Positions 10,839-24,026 of a stretch of 64,000 bases of DNA are shown here, in pieces. How positions within the stretch are numbered: position 1 is the stretch's first letter; each line of letters opens with the position of its first letter. The translations under genes and the position numbers were made by a program. Source of the stretch: Symsagittifera roscoffensis (lineage: Eukaryota > Xenacoelomorpha > Acoela > Convolutidae); the NCBI RefSeq assembly GCF_963678635.1, contig NC_087065.1:49057011-49121010 (forward strand). The letters run 5' to 3'. The notes beneath the pieces are model-generated. The model was not told the origin of the DNA and made no database searches. It worked only from the letters and a program-made list of their open reading frames with translations.

Positions 10839-13823
10839 GTTTCAATTCAAAAAAACAGCTTGAAGATCTTACGACTCTATGTGGAGAACATGAAGCAATA
10901 TCAATTAAAATGCCACCAAAAGGGAGCAAAATACTATTCCAAAATTGGCATAACTCATGTATGAATTCATTTGTCATCTATGCAGATACAGAAGCAATAT
11001 GTCAAATGCTTGTTGGTTGTAAGGTTTAATCCAAATGAAAAGGCGACAACTAAGGTTGAAGAGCAAAAGCCCTGCTGTTTTGGAACTCTGCTAGTTGACA
11101 GAGCATCCGGAAAGTCAGTATATAAATCCTCTCGAGGTCCCAATTGTATTGGAGTTTTTTTCAATTACATACGTACAAAAGCAGCTGAACTGTCTCGCGC
11201 AAAGCAAAACTTAAGAATTTAGTCATTTCAGATGAAAAACGTCAAAAATTGCTAGCGGAATCAACCAATTGTGTCACTTGCAAGGAAACCTTGGTTGAAC
11301 ACAAAGTTGTTCGCCACGATCATACAACTGGCTACGTTCTAGGAGTAGCGCATAATTTATGCAATTTGAAATTGAGTACTCAATCATTTAATCCCATTTT
11401 CTTCCACAATTGAAGCCGTTATGATTCCCATCACTTGATCAGCAATCTCAATTTGAAAGAAAAAAAGAAATTAACTGTAGTGCCATGTACCGATGAAAAA
11501 TACTTGTCAATTAGCTTATACGTGCCGGTGGGTGAGTACACGGCAAAAGGAGGAGATGTTAAAACAGAGTATGAAGAGATGAGATTTCTTGATAATTTTA
11601 GATTCCTGCCTGAAATTTTGAATAGTTTTTATAAGTCATTAAACAATTTTGATTTCAATATTCTGAGAGAACATTTTCCAGATGAATCGAAAAACGTTTC
11701 ATTGATGCAAAAGAGAATATATCTTTACTCCTTTATTGATTCCTTTGAAAAGTTCAATGAAGAAAAGTTACCTAATTTTAGGGCAAGTTGGACTAATACT
11801 CTTTCTGAAGATTGATGTCAGCGAACAAGACATAGAGACTGCCAAAGAGGTTTGAAAAGCATTGCATTGTAAAAACTTTGGTTGTTACCATGATTTTCAT
11901 TTGAAGTGTGATACAATCCTACTCGCTGATATTTTTGAAAAATTCCGGAACTTTATCAAAGACACTTTTGATCTTGATCCAACGTACTACTACAGCGCAT
12001 CAAACATATCATGGGATGCCATGCTTAAAACGACAAAAGCAGAACTGGATTTGCTTACCGATATTGATATGCTTCTTTTTTGCGAAAAAGCCATTCGCGG
12101 AGGTCTTAACGGTATTGGTGAGAAGCGATACTTGAAAGCTAAAAACCCCTATTTAACCGATTACGATTCAACAAAACCCTCTACCTAAGGTTTGTTTCTG
12201 GATGTTGTTAATCTTTACGGAGAATCAATGACCAAGAAAATGCCTACAGGTAATTTTAAATGGGTTGAAAAAACACTTGAGGAGATTCTGGATACATCTA
12301 ATGAGAGCAATGAGGGTTACTTTGTCATGGTTGGTTTGCTGTGTCCCCAAAATCTACACGATTCACATAACGATTTTCCTTTGGCTTCCGAAAAAATGAC
12401 AATTGATAAGGAATCACTATCTTCTTATCAACAAGATCTCAATCTAAATCCCGAACAAACAAAAAAACTGGTGGAAATTCTTTTTGATAAAAAAAATTAT
12501 GTGTGTCATTATTCAATGCTGAAGTTCCTGGTTCAGCAAAGACTTAAAGTCAAAAACATAAGGAAAATACTTCAATTTGATCAATCGAACTTCATGGCGG
12601 TTTACATAAACTTGATTACAAAAATGCGTCAGAGACCGCAAAACACAGACTTTGACAAACAATTCTTTAAGCTTTTGAACAATTCTTGTTTTGACAAAAC
12701 AATGGGAGAATTTGAGACGAAGGAAAAAGTTGATAATCGTAAGCGATGAAGAGCATGCGCTATTCTAATGCAATAAATTCAACTTCAACATTTTCAAAAT
12801 TTTCAAAGAAAATTTAGTTGGTGTCACTTTGATCAAGAAGACAATTAATTGGAACAAATCCACTTACCTTGGCCCAGCTGTTTTGGATATTTTGAAGTTG
12901 CAATTATACAAATTTCACTGTGAAAAAATTGTTCCGCAGTTTGGCAGAAATGCTCGAGTTTTGTACAAGTACACTGACTCTTTATTTTATTAGATCAAAA
13001 CTGAGGACGTTTATGAAGATTTAATTAAAATGAAAGACAGCATGGATTTTAGCTCTTATCCAGCGAACCATTTTCTGTTTGATGCATCTAATCGAAAAAA
13101 ACCGCTAAAACTATCAGATGAATTGAATGGATGCATTGTATCTGAAGCAGTTTTTCTGAAACCTAAGCCCTATTCAATTGTCTACAAAGATGGTGAAAAC
13201 CCAATGACGAAACAAAGTGCTAAAGAAGTCAACAGAACTGTGAAAACCACTCTTCATCATGATCGCTTTAAATCAGTTCTATTTGATGGAAAAAGCATCC
13301 GAACCGATATGAAAACAATCAGAAGTAAAAACTACGCAATTTCGGTTAAAGAAGTCAACAAAATCGTTCTGTCACCCTTCGACAATAAACGGTTTTACTT
13401 AGAAGATGGAATACATACATTGGCTTATGGTCAGTACCAAAATTGCTGAAGGACAGAACTTTTTGGAAAAGCGTGATTCAATCGATGAGTTGAATGTCTA
13501 TAAGCAATCTGTCTATAGCGATGATGATTCCAATAATTCAGAATTACTAAGTGACAACGAAAGCTGTGACAGTTTCGTTTCCCCTGATCCAGGATTATGG
13601 CAGACTCTTTTAATGAACAGTGATGAAGAAGCAGACATTGTCGACTGGGACGCCCCTTTTCATGATAAACTTTTTTTGAACAAACCATACACTGACTCTG
13701 AAGCAAAAGAAGACAAGGCTAAGCCATTCAAAAATTGTTTGAAATCAAAAAAATTTTTCGGAAAAAAAGCAAGCTTGCTTCAGAGCTGCTAAAATTCAAA
13801 GTTTTCAATTGATTAAGCTTAAA

Positions 13824-13847
13824 TGTGTGTGTGTGTGTGTGTGTGTG
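13824..13847. repeat. (TG)12 microsatellite
   Basis: Pure TG dinucleotide run just after the last polymerase homology. Confidence 0.97.
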
Positions 13848-16800
13848 AAATTTTGATACAAATATTGTTTAAATTGAAAACTTTTATTTTTAAAGAATAT
13901 TGTTCGTTCTCTTTTTCCTTCAAATTTTTGATTCACAACAAGTTAGCACTCTCGCCAGTTTTTCATAGCTTTGATGAAAATTTGAGTTAAAACAGTTTTA
14001 TAATGAACTTAACAAAATTTTTTTTTTACTTTTTTTTTGTTTGACCAAACAAAAATCTATTAGCTGTTTTGACATCGGAACCCTTTGTTTGACGTCCTGG
14101 TTCATTTGAAAAACCACTTTCGTTGTAGAACCAAATATATTTATGATCAAACCTGAAAACGATTCCAAAATTCAAAAATTATCAAATTAAAAATTCTTCG
14201 GAAAAATCTAATAAGTTTGAAAGGATAGCGAACTAGCATATTTGATTTTGAATATAACATTCACATAAAAAAATATTATGTCCTAGCACAGAAAAAAAAG
14301 ATAATACAAATGAACAGTTTTAAATACCAACAAGGGTAGCCACGTGGTGTTCATATGTTTTGAAATACCGGTTGCTTAAAGCTTTTTAATTATGCATTCA
14401 TTAGTTATTTGTATGTTTTCACATCTAACAATTTCAATGGTCTTCGGGAGTATCATTTTTTTCAAAAACAAACCAATCGGAGAAAATTTGATCAGTAAGT
14501 TAAGTTTTTCATGCCTTTGTTAAGCTAAAAGTATATTCCGTGATCAAAACTGGAATCAATCACAGTTTTTGCAGCGTTTGAATTTTCATCAAAACTACAA
14601 AATTTTCTTTACATTCAGCAAACAAAAAGTTAAGCCATCTTTCAGTTAGATAAAAGTCTGTTGGCTTGAAAAATAAAGAATTTTTGAACAAAATGTAAGT
14701 TAGTAAGTTCCACGAAAAAAAACCAGATGGTTTTTAGATTTTCGAAACTTTAGAACAATTAATGATTGATTTTTATAGCTAAAATTTTAATTTCTTATTT
14801 CGCCAAGAATCTGATAAAAATTTCCCTATTTTGTAACTAAAAATCGATCACGTTTTTCTAAACTTTGCATTTCTGCTGTTCAATAGTGGAGTTTGATTTT
14901 GTTTAAACAAGGGATATGAACAAATTTTAAAAAGAAAATCATTAAGTTTGAGCCTGAAAACTTTATAAATCTCCTTGTTTAGCAAACAAGAAGAAAATCA
15001 TCACGACCTGTATAAGGTTATTTCTACGTTTGTTACTCCAAAAATATACGTCAAACTGTTAAATAATAAGACCTATATAACAGAAAACAAGTTCGTTTTC
15101 TAAAACTGTAGCCCTCTATTTTCTGTCCCTTACCCCAAAATTATTTAAAATTTCAGTTTCCTTGAACCAAACAAGCCCTTTAAATTTCAAGCAGAGAAAA
15201 CTAAACATTGTTTCATCTTTCATATAAATGATTTGACTATAGCTTCCAATAGTTTTTTGCTGAATCTAAAAGACAAACGCTGTACAATGCCATATATTTG
15301 CAAAGTTACAGGCACTTTTAGATGCTAGAAAAGTGGGGTTTTTTTGTTTTGGAAAACAAATTGTTTCTTATCGATAGGTTGGAGTGCAATCTTGAAATGT
15401 TTTCCCCATGTTTCCCTTCCTTTACTTGTCAATCTTGTTTGAGTTTTGAGGTCTCCCAGAATTGACCAAATTCGTGGTTTTTGTTATTTTTATGGAATAT
15501 ACCAAGACTGATCTTTCGTTAACAAAGTGAGGCAGATTAGTTTAAGTCTGGAAAATTACTTGGGACTTTTCTTTAATCTGGAAAACAGCTCTATTCTTTA
15601 AGAGTGAATTTTGTTTTTGTTTCTAGTCTCACGTTAAGTTCAACTCTTCCGACAGTTTTCTTTATTTACTTTAAAAAAATTAAAACAGGAGAAAACCAAT
15701 CAGTTTAGTTTTCAAATTAAAACTGCACAATGACGCGCAATGGCGTATCTAGCTGCATCCCAATTCAACCTATTAGAGCCCCTAAATTTGCGGCAATAAT
15801 ATATAACTGATAACAGCTTCGAAATCCAAACAATTCGATACCGTCGTTTTGCGGCATGATTTTTTTCTAGGGTGAACGATCATGATCACTTTTCCGCGCG
15901 CCGAGAAGGATTTTTTTTCAAAACGTCAAAATGTGGGAAGCTACGTAGGCCGGGATGATTACTTATTTAGCTACTACAACAGAACTATAAAAAAAATTGG
16001 CAAAAAACGATATGATTAGATCTTCTCGTTGATTTTGACCGGTTTTTCGTCTATTTATTTGAGCGATACGGAACTAGACATAAATGTCTAGTTCAACAAT
16101 GCATGTTTTGAAAAATGACGATTTCTTGCTAAGTTGCAATGAATCGACCGCAGATTTTATCAAGCCAGTTTTCTAAATGGAAAAAAATTTTAAAGTTTCA
16201 AAAAAAAATTGATTAAAAGTTTCAAGTCCACCTCACTTTACCTATGAGAATAACATTTGAAAACGGATTAAAACCCAAAAATCAAACAAAATTAGCTAGA
16301 CGTAAGAAAAAAAATGAAAAAACTCATTAGCGAACAGAAAACAGAAAAAAAATATTTCACTATTTTTTTATGAAACTACACAAAATTGGAGAAACTCAAC
16401 AAATGCACTAGGAAACGTAGCAGATAGCAACTCAGCTTGACATTTCAAAACGCTGAGCTCCTCTAAAATTTTTGATTAAAATAAAATATTTGAATTTAAT
16501 AGTTTCTAACTTGCTGTCATTTTAGGCTTGTTTGGTTCTCGGTTTTCATTTGGAAAAGCAATTTTTCAAAACAACAATGACTAACAACGATGAAGCCATA
16601 TTTTAAATACTTTAGAAAAAAAGAAAAAAAATTGCGAAAACTTTCACTTACACCGGAAATAAACAAAGAAAAAAACTGAATGAACAATCAAAAGAATCAA
16701 AGGCTTAAACCAAATGTGTAGTCCAAACTGAAATTTTTGTTTAAATAGGAAATTTGAAGGCTTTTTTGTATTTGTTTTTTTTTTCATTTTGATATAAAAA

Positions 16801-16950
16801 AAGGGTCTGGGAAATTGAGTAGATTTTTCCAAAACATATCGTAAGATTTCCAGCATTTTCAAAAAAAACAACAAAAAATAGCTTGAAATTTTTTTTCAAA
16901 AATAAGCCAACGGAATTGAAGCCGACACTCAAGCGCCAAAAAATACCAGA
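13848..16950. other. AT-rich stretch without a supported gene
   Basis: No frame of convincing length or composition, no tRNA and no terminal repeats matched to the polymerase remnant were seen. A short GC-richer patch near 15840-15970 has no recognisable content. Confidence 0.6.
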
Positions 16951-17026
16951 AAATTTTGGCGATATAATTAGTATAAGAACTCATAACAGGCACATAAGGT
17001 CCGTGCCTAATATACACACAATACAT

Positions 17027-19760
17027 TCACTTTTGCAGTAAAACACGTGATGTTTTACGTGCGAATTCTGTGCCTGAAGTTATTTACAGGCAAAAAAGTC
17101 TAGTACCCGATTGCAATACCCGCGTTTAATGTAAGGGTATTAAACTATTTAACTATTTAAATGAGAAAATACTGTTGTTAGCTTTAAAAACAAAACAACA
17201 AAAAAATAGGAAAACGTAAAATCAAATCAAAAAAGACATATCGGAATTTATATGACATATTCAACTATAAATACCTCTTTTCATTAAAAAACTTGGCATT
17301 TTTATTTTCAATTCAAAATCTGTTTTTACAGGGTTTGAAGGAAAAAAAGTTTTTTCGAAATTTGACAAAAATGTTTGAAGCGAACGCCAAACAAAAGTAA
17401 GCGATGAAACCAGATTTTTGGTTACGTCCGAATCTGATTTTTAAAGGGATATTTTTTGCTTAATTTAAACGTACAAAAGAGTATTCAACAGTAAAATTGT
17501 CACAGTTAAATATTATTTGTTGAATGCGAAGCAGATTAAGACTACAGATGATCTCTTGTAAACTTCGAATCAATCCCAAATGAGAAACAAATGAAGCTAA
17601 TCATAAATTATGAAACAATTGGATTTTTCTTTGTATTCACGTCAAATATTATGTCAACCAGCAAACTCATCAGGTAAACTCTCTAATTTTATAAAAATTA
17701 TAGACTCATGATTGAATTTCAAGCAAAATTTCTGTTTAAATCTCAAGTAACATGATTTGAAAACAAAATTTCAGATAATTTTTCACGAAATTTAAACTTC
17801 AAGAGAAAGAGGGCGTTGTAACCGAGCCGTGCTTTTCTTGTGAGTTACCTGATATTTTCCAAAGAAGATTAGGCATAGGTTTTAAAATATGTTGCAAATG
17901 CATCAACACAAGAATATAACACGTTTTTTTAGATGTATTGGATCAATTTATCATTTCAGGTCAAGTCTCATCGTTGATTGAACTCGGGAACTCAAAAGTT
18001 TTGTCAATGTAAAACAAGTTCTGTGGATGAAAATGCTAACATTCCCAAAAAAGTCAATCAGATACTTGACTTGATTGTATTTATTGTAAAATTTCCCATA
18101 ATTTGTAAGCAAAACTTTGAAAAATAATTTTGTCTCTGCTTCTTCTACGGCCTCTCTATTGATTCCTTTTTGCGTGAAATTTTCCTCAGAAAGCAAATTT
18201 TTGGGCAAAAATGTTTATCAATTGCTTCATAATTTTTTATTCGCAAGAAAATAACCTCGAAAAACCGCCGTTTTTTCAAGTGAGTCTAAAAATGCTATTT
18301 CTAGCCGGGCTATTCCATGGAATTTGATAAAAATTAATTTGAATTTTCTGGTTTCAATCTTAAATTCACCTGCACTAGATTTAGACTAATTAGAGTACAC
18401 ACAACAATTTTTATGTATTTGACTTGATAAACCCACAATATTCATCTCTGCAGTAAAATACGAGTAACATTTCACGTGCGAGTTCTGTGCTTTGGATAAT
18501 TTAGGAGAAAAAAGTCTAGTAGCCGATTGCAACACCATGGCTTATTGCAAGCGTAAGAAACTATTAAAATGAAAAAGTATTGGTGATAGCTATAGAAACA
18601 AAACAACGAATCCGAAAAACTCAAAATCAAACCAAATGAGAAATGTGAGAGAATTAATGTGACTGATTCAATCTTAAATCCATTTTTTAATGAAAACCCT
18701 CCAAAACCCTTAAAAAAAACGTTTTTGGATAATTGCTTTTCTTGGATATACGAACAATCTGTTCAAGTCATATTTCTGAATTTACTATTGAATTTATTGT
18801 TTTCACGTTTAATTTCATGCGAAAAGTGTTCCCCTTATAAGTTTATAGATTTATGATTAAATTTCAACAAAATGTCGTTAAAAATTCATGTAATTTGATT
18901 TGAAAACGGAATTTCAGTTTAAAAAAATTTTCAAATTTAATTTCAACTAAAAGAAGCAATTGTAAGCGAACAGTGTTTTTCTCGTAGTTTTTGAACTACC
19001 TTCAAAAAAACGTTTTGCAAATAAAAAAAGAACTTGGGGAAAGATCAGTCAATCAAGATCTGGAAAAAAATCAAAATTTTCTCCTTAAATTGTTTTAAAA
19101 ACACTTAAGTGAACCTTAAACTTAATAAAAAGGTAAAATTGCATCAAAACAAGAAAAGTACAGTTTTTGAGAAGTATATTGGGTCAATTTATTTATTCCA
19201 GTCAAACTAATATCCTTTATTGAACTCGGGACGTTTTATCAACATAAAAATTTTTCTGTGGATAAAAATCACGCTAAATAAGATACAATTGCAGCAAACC
19301 AAGAATATAACACGTTGCTATAGATGTTTTGGATCAGTTTATCATCTCAGTTAAAGTCTCATATCCTTGATTGAACTCAGTAATTCAAAAGTTTTGAAAT
19401 GTAAAACAAGTCCTGCCGATGAAAATGACGTTTTCTTTTTGAAAGCTCATATTCCCAAAAAAGTCCCAACAGATGGTTGACAGAAAAAAATATATCATGA
19501 AATTTCTCAAAATATTCAGCAAACGCGTCTTCAAAATTTTTTTCTTTTTTTTTCTACGATCTTTCAATTGATACCTCTTTTCCGCAAAGTTTTCCGCAGA
19601 AAACGAACTTAAGGTCAATTTTTTAATCAATAAACATGCTATTTCTTGCCGGGCAATTCAATGAAGCCTACTAAAAGTTTGTCTGACTTTTCTTGTTTCA
19701 ACTTTTTACTTCACCTGGACTAAATTTAGATTAATTAGATCAGACACAAAAACTCAATTG
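17027..19760. repeat. ~1.4 kb diverged tandem duplication
   Basis: Unit 1 (about 17027-18400) and unit 2 (about 18444-19760) share, in order: a GCAGTAAAA...CACGTGCGA block with AAAAAAGTCTAGTA (17036 and 18452), a GGATCA(A/G)TTTATCAT block leading into TTGATTGAACTC (17940 and 19329), a TTCCCAAAAAAGTC block (18043 and 19451), and TTAGACTAATTAGA versus TTAGATTAATTAGA near the ends. The spacing drifts from about 1420 to 1350 bp, so there are many indels. A third partial copy of the GGTCAATTTAT...TTGAACTCGG part lies at about 19145-19265. No coding frame is conserved. Confidence 0.8.
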
Positions 19761-19867
19761 TTTTTTACTCAAAACTTCTAAAATCTAGTATAAAAACAAA
19801 GATTCCGGCCATATTGAAACCCGTTTTCAAAAAGTATTTTGACAATCTTAAAAAGCATAGTTGAAAA

Positions 19868-20812
19868 CCCGGGTTGACAAAAAATGCTTATCATACAATT
19901 TTTATATATGAAACAAATGCTTATCATACTCTTTCATACAATTTCATAGAGTAAAAGTGTATGTGTGAAAATGGCAAAACAAGCACTTTTTTCAATAATG
20001 AAATTGTATGATAAGCATTTTTCTATACTATGAAATTGTATGACAAGCATTCTTTTCATAAATGAAAATTCAAAAAATTTTTGTTTCAAATTTCGTGTTT
20101 AAACCGAAACACTAACCAAGGATTTTTTGTCTTGAGAAAACACAGAGTGTAACTGGCAGTTACCACGCAGATAAACTGCATTAGGTTGTTTTAGCCATAA
20201 AAGTTAAATTAAAAATTTTCACTTGGAAACAAATACCAAAAAAGTAACTTTTTGAATATGGCTAGACAATTTTTAGCTTGAAAATTATGATGGTTGAGAA
20301 AAATGCCTGTTTTTTGAAGAAATTTATTTTTATCTTAGCAAATGAAACAAAGGATAATAATCGTGTTTACGAAAAAAAAAAGATTTTCGTGTAATTTTTG
20401 GGTTTATTGGGAGAACAACTCATCCTGCACTATGTTATAAACACACAAATGCCAAATTATGCATGCAACTTTTGTTGTAAAATTAATATTTTAGCACAAA
20501 TGCAAACTTGCAGCCAAAAAAAGGATTGAAAACTTTTTACCTCAAATTTTTAAATTTGTTTATGCATATTGACATGAGCAAAAGTAAAAATTTGAGGTAA
20601 AAAAAATTAAAATCTTACCTCAAATACTTATTTAAATCTATTTAAAGTTACCCAGGCACGTTATTTGGTGATTTTGAAAATTTTATTTTTTCATGACGAA
20701 TTGAATATTTTATAATTTTCATACATGATAATTGTGTGACAAGCATTTTTTCCAGAGACTTCATATATGAAACTGTATGATAAGCATTTTTTTCTTTGGA
20801 CGTCAACCCAGG
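19868..20812. mobile_element. 945 bp inverted-repeat element (MITE-like), CCYGGGTTGAC termini
   Basis: The left end CCCGGGTTGAC (19868-19878) matches the reverse complement of the right end GTCAACCCAGG (20802-20812) at 10 of 11 positions. Just inside both ends is the motif AATGCTTATCATAC, present several times in both orientations (for example near 19886, 19917, 20006, 20034 and 20777). There is no transposase frame, so this is a non-autonomous element. I could not define a clear target duplication. Related motif blocks lie near 32870-33085, 54320-54370 and 54865-54925. Confidence 0.72.
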
Positions 20813-21390
20813 AACACTATGATAATCAATGTAAAAAAAAACAATTTTTTCTGTTTGGTTAGTGTGCTATTTCACAGATTTTTCATAGGCTAAAATTTGG
20901 CGTAAAAACATTTGTAGACAGTTTTCAAGTTGATTTATTCAAAAAAAAGATGATAAAAAATTACAATATCCAGAAATTTGTGAATAGTTTAAAAGGAATT
21001 CCTAATAATCAATAGGAGAATAGGATTCCTAATTATTAGGTTGCGTTATGTTAACAGTTTATATATTATTTTATCAAGGTTCTCATATAGGAGCAAACTA
21101 ATTGGGTCATTTTACGACAAAATGAACCCAATGGTCGCTTAAAAAAATTTTCCATCAACTGTTTCCTTTGAACAAGAGCCTAAAAGATCCTTTATTTTTT
21201 ATTAAACGACTATATTGTCAAGAAAGTTATTGAGTAGGTTGTATGTGTGGAGCAGTTTTGAAGCTTGGTAAAAAATAGACAGATCAGTTCAAAAACGAAG
21301 AAAAAACTGATAGATTTATCCATGAACAATATTTTTATTTACGAGTTTTGAATCATATTCAGTTTTCGGTCAAAAGAACAAACCACTGTA
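20813..21390. other. AT-rich spacer, nothing recognised
   Basis: No gene, RNA or repeat structure could be supported here. Confidence 0.5.
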
Positions 21391-21589
21391 AAAACTTTGA
21401 AAAATATTCTTCAACATTCGAAACATCAGTTATATTGCTGTTTCAAATTTGTTTCTGTAACAGAATTTCAATTAAAGAATTTTTTTGATGAGTTATCCAA
21501 GTATAAAAGAATTCATTATACAATATATACAAGCACTCAACTTTTTAGCTATTTTCATGAAGTGGGTTTTTTTGCCCTACTCCACACCA

Positions 21590-22534
21590 AATGTTTTTGC
21601 TGCCGGCATGGTCTCCTTACCAATAGGTTTTGTGAAGCTTTCGTTTTCCAATTTCCGCCATGAGCTTCAATTCGATTTTTTTTCGAGCTAATTTTTGTAT
21701 TACCTTCTTCTTCGCCTGCACAAATCTCATGGAGAAGCTTTTGTTTGGGATGGTTTTGGTTTCCAACAGTTTCCCAGTACAGAGCACATTTTATGTAGAA
21801 GTGGCGCTTCTGGAGAGTCAGCTTGCTCGCAATTTTAAAATAAGAGCTTGATAGCAGTCAGTGCCATCTATAAACTCCGCGTCATATTCACATGGTGCTT
21901 ATGCCAGGATTTTTATGCCTTGCCATTAATTTTGACGCAAAGCCACGTGATATTCTGCAAAAAGGCATCTGGCGCATAGTTTTTCTCCGAGACGTTTTCC
22001 TGTTGAAATTTATGAAGGATAAAAAAAAACACTTTAATTCCATCAGAAGAAAATATCTCGGCTTCAACCTGAGATACTCTGGCGCCAGTGCATTGGCCTT
22101 TGAAAAGATATGGTAGCTTTTGTGAACTTCTTTTACTGTCTCTGCATTTGGCATCCCTCTCTCGATCTGGTCATGCGGGAAAAAACCTCCATTGTCCGAT
22201 CAAATAATTCAACCCACGTAATAGGATCTAATTTCGGGGTCGGTCATGTGTTTCCGCCTCTCTGTACTGTGAAGACCTGTGCAGAGGGTTCAAGGAGGCT
22301 TCACCGCTTTAATCCCCATGAAAAACTTGGGGTCTGCCGTGTTGAGTCCTTGCTATAGGCAATCCGATCGCGCCCTTTTCTTTAACCTTCTGAGCTTTGA
22401 ATCTATATGTAAATTTTTGTCTCCATTTTCCTATTCGCAATGTGTTTCGGCTGCTCAGATCTAGCCAGTAGAGTGTCATTTTCTATTGCATCATCTGAGC
22501 AGTTTTCTCTGATTATCTTCTGGCTCCTTCAATC
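21590..22534 (-). pseudogene. GC-richer coding-like remnant, left of the gypsy insertion
   Basis: Base composition rises sharply at about 21590. On the minus strand several medium-length frames follow one another with frameshifts, for example MPNAETVKEVHKSYHIF (from 22154) and KLTLQKRHFYIKCALYWET (about 21815). They look like degraded protein sequence, but I cannot assign a family. The segment continues, across the Ty3/gypsy insertion, into 28642-29240: after removal of the element and one target-duplication copy, a minus-strand frame reads through the junction. It could be an older transposon or a dead host gene. Confidence 0.4.
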
Positions 22535-22745
22535 TGTTAAAAACGTGATTCAATCAATAAGTAAATTCCGATGAGTGTTAACTTAATCTCACAAAGTTAT
22601 ATCCAAGAGTGACGATAGAGGTCAACCAAGGGTGACAGATAAAACCAAGGTCAGCATCTGCCTATAGACTAATAAGCACCACGTTTGACAACTGATTGAC
22701 AGATAGAACTTAAGGTCTCATGAACTGATCTAGCACTGTATGATA
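22535..22745 (-). repeat. Left LTR (3' LTR of the gypsy element)
   Basis: 211 bp, in plus orientation TGTTAAAAACGTG...ACTGTATGATA. It matches the right LTR over its whole length with scattered substitutions. The terminal CA of the canonical TG...CA has decayed to TA here. It is very short for a gypsy LTR. Confidence 0.93.
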
Positions 22746-22758
22746 CTCCCCCTTCATT
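22746..22758 (-). other. Polypurine tract
   Basis: On the minus strand AATGAAGGGGGAG directly precedes the left LTR, as expected for the plus-strand primer of reverse transcription. Confidence 0.8.
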
Positions 22759-22962
22759 AATGAAAACTTTAAATGACCGAAAAAACTACTGTATGCCGTT
22801 GGTTGTAAAGTTAATGAAAATTGACGAATTTACTGACTGATGATTTTTAAAGGTTAATGAACTAATTTAATATAACAGCAGTTTTAGCAACTAAAAGGAT
22901 CACCCTGCGGTGATAAGACAATTTGAGTTTTTGGCCAATGCTGTTCAACCCTCTCCCTGGGC

Positions 22963-24026
22963 TCAAGATAATTTGTTTTTCAGTTTATAAGTTTTTCGAC
23001 TATTTCCCTCCGCTTGATCATGTTTCGTTGTAATGCAATCGATCATTACGCCTCCCATTTTTGTGACGGCTGTCCTTTTCCGTCCGTTTTTTCTCGACGT
23101 CGTGTCCTCTTGACTATCATCCTGGCTGCTGTAGGAAACCAGTTGGGCTTTCCGTGGCGCCCTCTTCTTTTTATCCTCGGGTGCCGGCATTTTCTGATCC
23201 CGTGGAATTTGTATATCCGTTTCGCCGCCTAGCGCGGGGATTGTGTCCACGTGGCTTCCCGTGTCTGGTACTGTGTTATTTGTTTTGTCGCTGGGTTTGT
23301 TTTTCGATTCTTGTTGTGCCTGTTCGGTTGGTTCTGTTGGAGTGGTTTGTGGTTGTGACGGTCCTGCTTGAGTGTTTACTGTTGTGGATCTTTTTACCGA
23401 AATAATAGGTAACTAATCGCTTTCCTCCGACTCCGACCCACTGTTTGCAGACCGTCGTCCGATTTGTTTCCGTTGCTGCTGTTTCCCGGCCTTGGCTTTA
23501 CCCTGGCTCGCTCCTTTACTTCTTGCGGGGTCCGTCATGGTTGCTACGGTAAAGAACTCTTCGGTTTTTTCTTTATTGCCACCGGTTTTCTAAGCACAAC
23601 CCATTGCTTAGCGTTAACGTATGCGCACTCTGTGAGTTTATTTTTGAATGGATTTGTCTATACCTTTTTAAATTATTTTTTCCGGTTCGCTGGTACAAGG
23701 TATCTGAGGATCCTGCTTGTTTGGGCTAATCCGGCGATTTAATGATGGATGGTTCGTCATCCTGGTTTCCGGCCTGCTCAACCGTTAATCAACGCGCATG
23801 GATCCGGTGTTTAATGTCGTATGCCAGGTCAGACCTTACCCCCTGGTTCGTCTGAGTAGGGCTCGGCATGTCCCTAACACTCAGATCAGCTTCTTCTAAA
23901 CAAGCATTTTTTGTTTTTAGAACTCGATACCAATCCAGGTTCTGAAGAGAGGGTTTTTGTAGGGTTTTTTTAGCACGGTATTTGCTTCTCGACCGCGATA
24001 CGCCTCGAATGGCGAAAATTTAAGCG
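22963..24026 (-). pseudogene. Integrase C-terminal tail, basic, degraded
   Basis: Minus-strand reading continues after the integrase core with many stops. The last open part (22963-23250) is lysine/arginine-rich (DKKKRAPRKAQ, KNGRKRTAVTK), a composition typical of the tail at the end of gypsy pol. No chromodomain signature could be recognised. Confidence 0.55.

Larger units (their letters stand above)
9455..13792 (+). pseudogene. Polinton/adintovirus-type DNA polymerase B, broken
   Basis: Remnant of a protein-primed family B DNA polymerase (DNA_pol_B_2 type) of the kind carried by Polinton/Maverick elements, where it copies the element's own DNA. Homologous segments appear in order but in all three plus frames: zinc fingers (9455-9949), N-terminal region (10039-10497), region ending in the exonuclease I motif YADTEAI (10823-11029), a cysteine/histidine cluster (CVTCKETLV, near 11270), the YDSHHLI and FLDNFRFLPE region (11400-11815), the WDAMLKTT/TDIDMLLF region (11862-12188), palm motif A DVVNLYG (from 12201), motif B NNSCFDKT, motif C, and the C-terminal LEDGIHTLAYG (13400-13440). 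Stops and frameshifts occur near 9949, 10497, 11020, 11222, 11416, 11815, 12187, 12748 and 12993. Motif C reads YTDS where DTDS is expected, so a catalytic aspartate is lost. No integrase, ATPase, protease or capsid gene is seen nearby. Confidence 0.88.
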
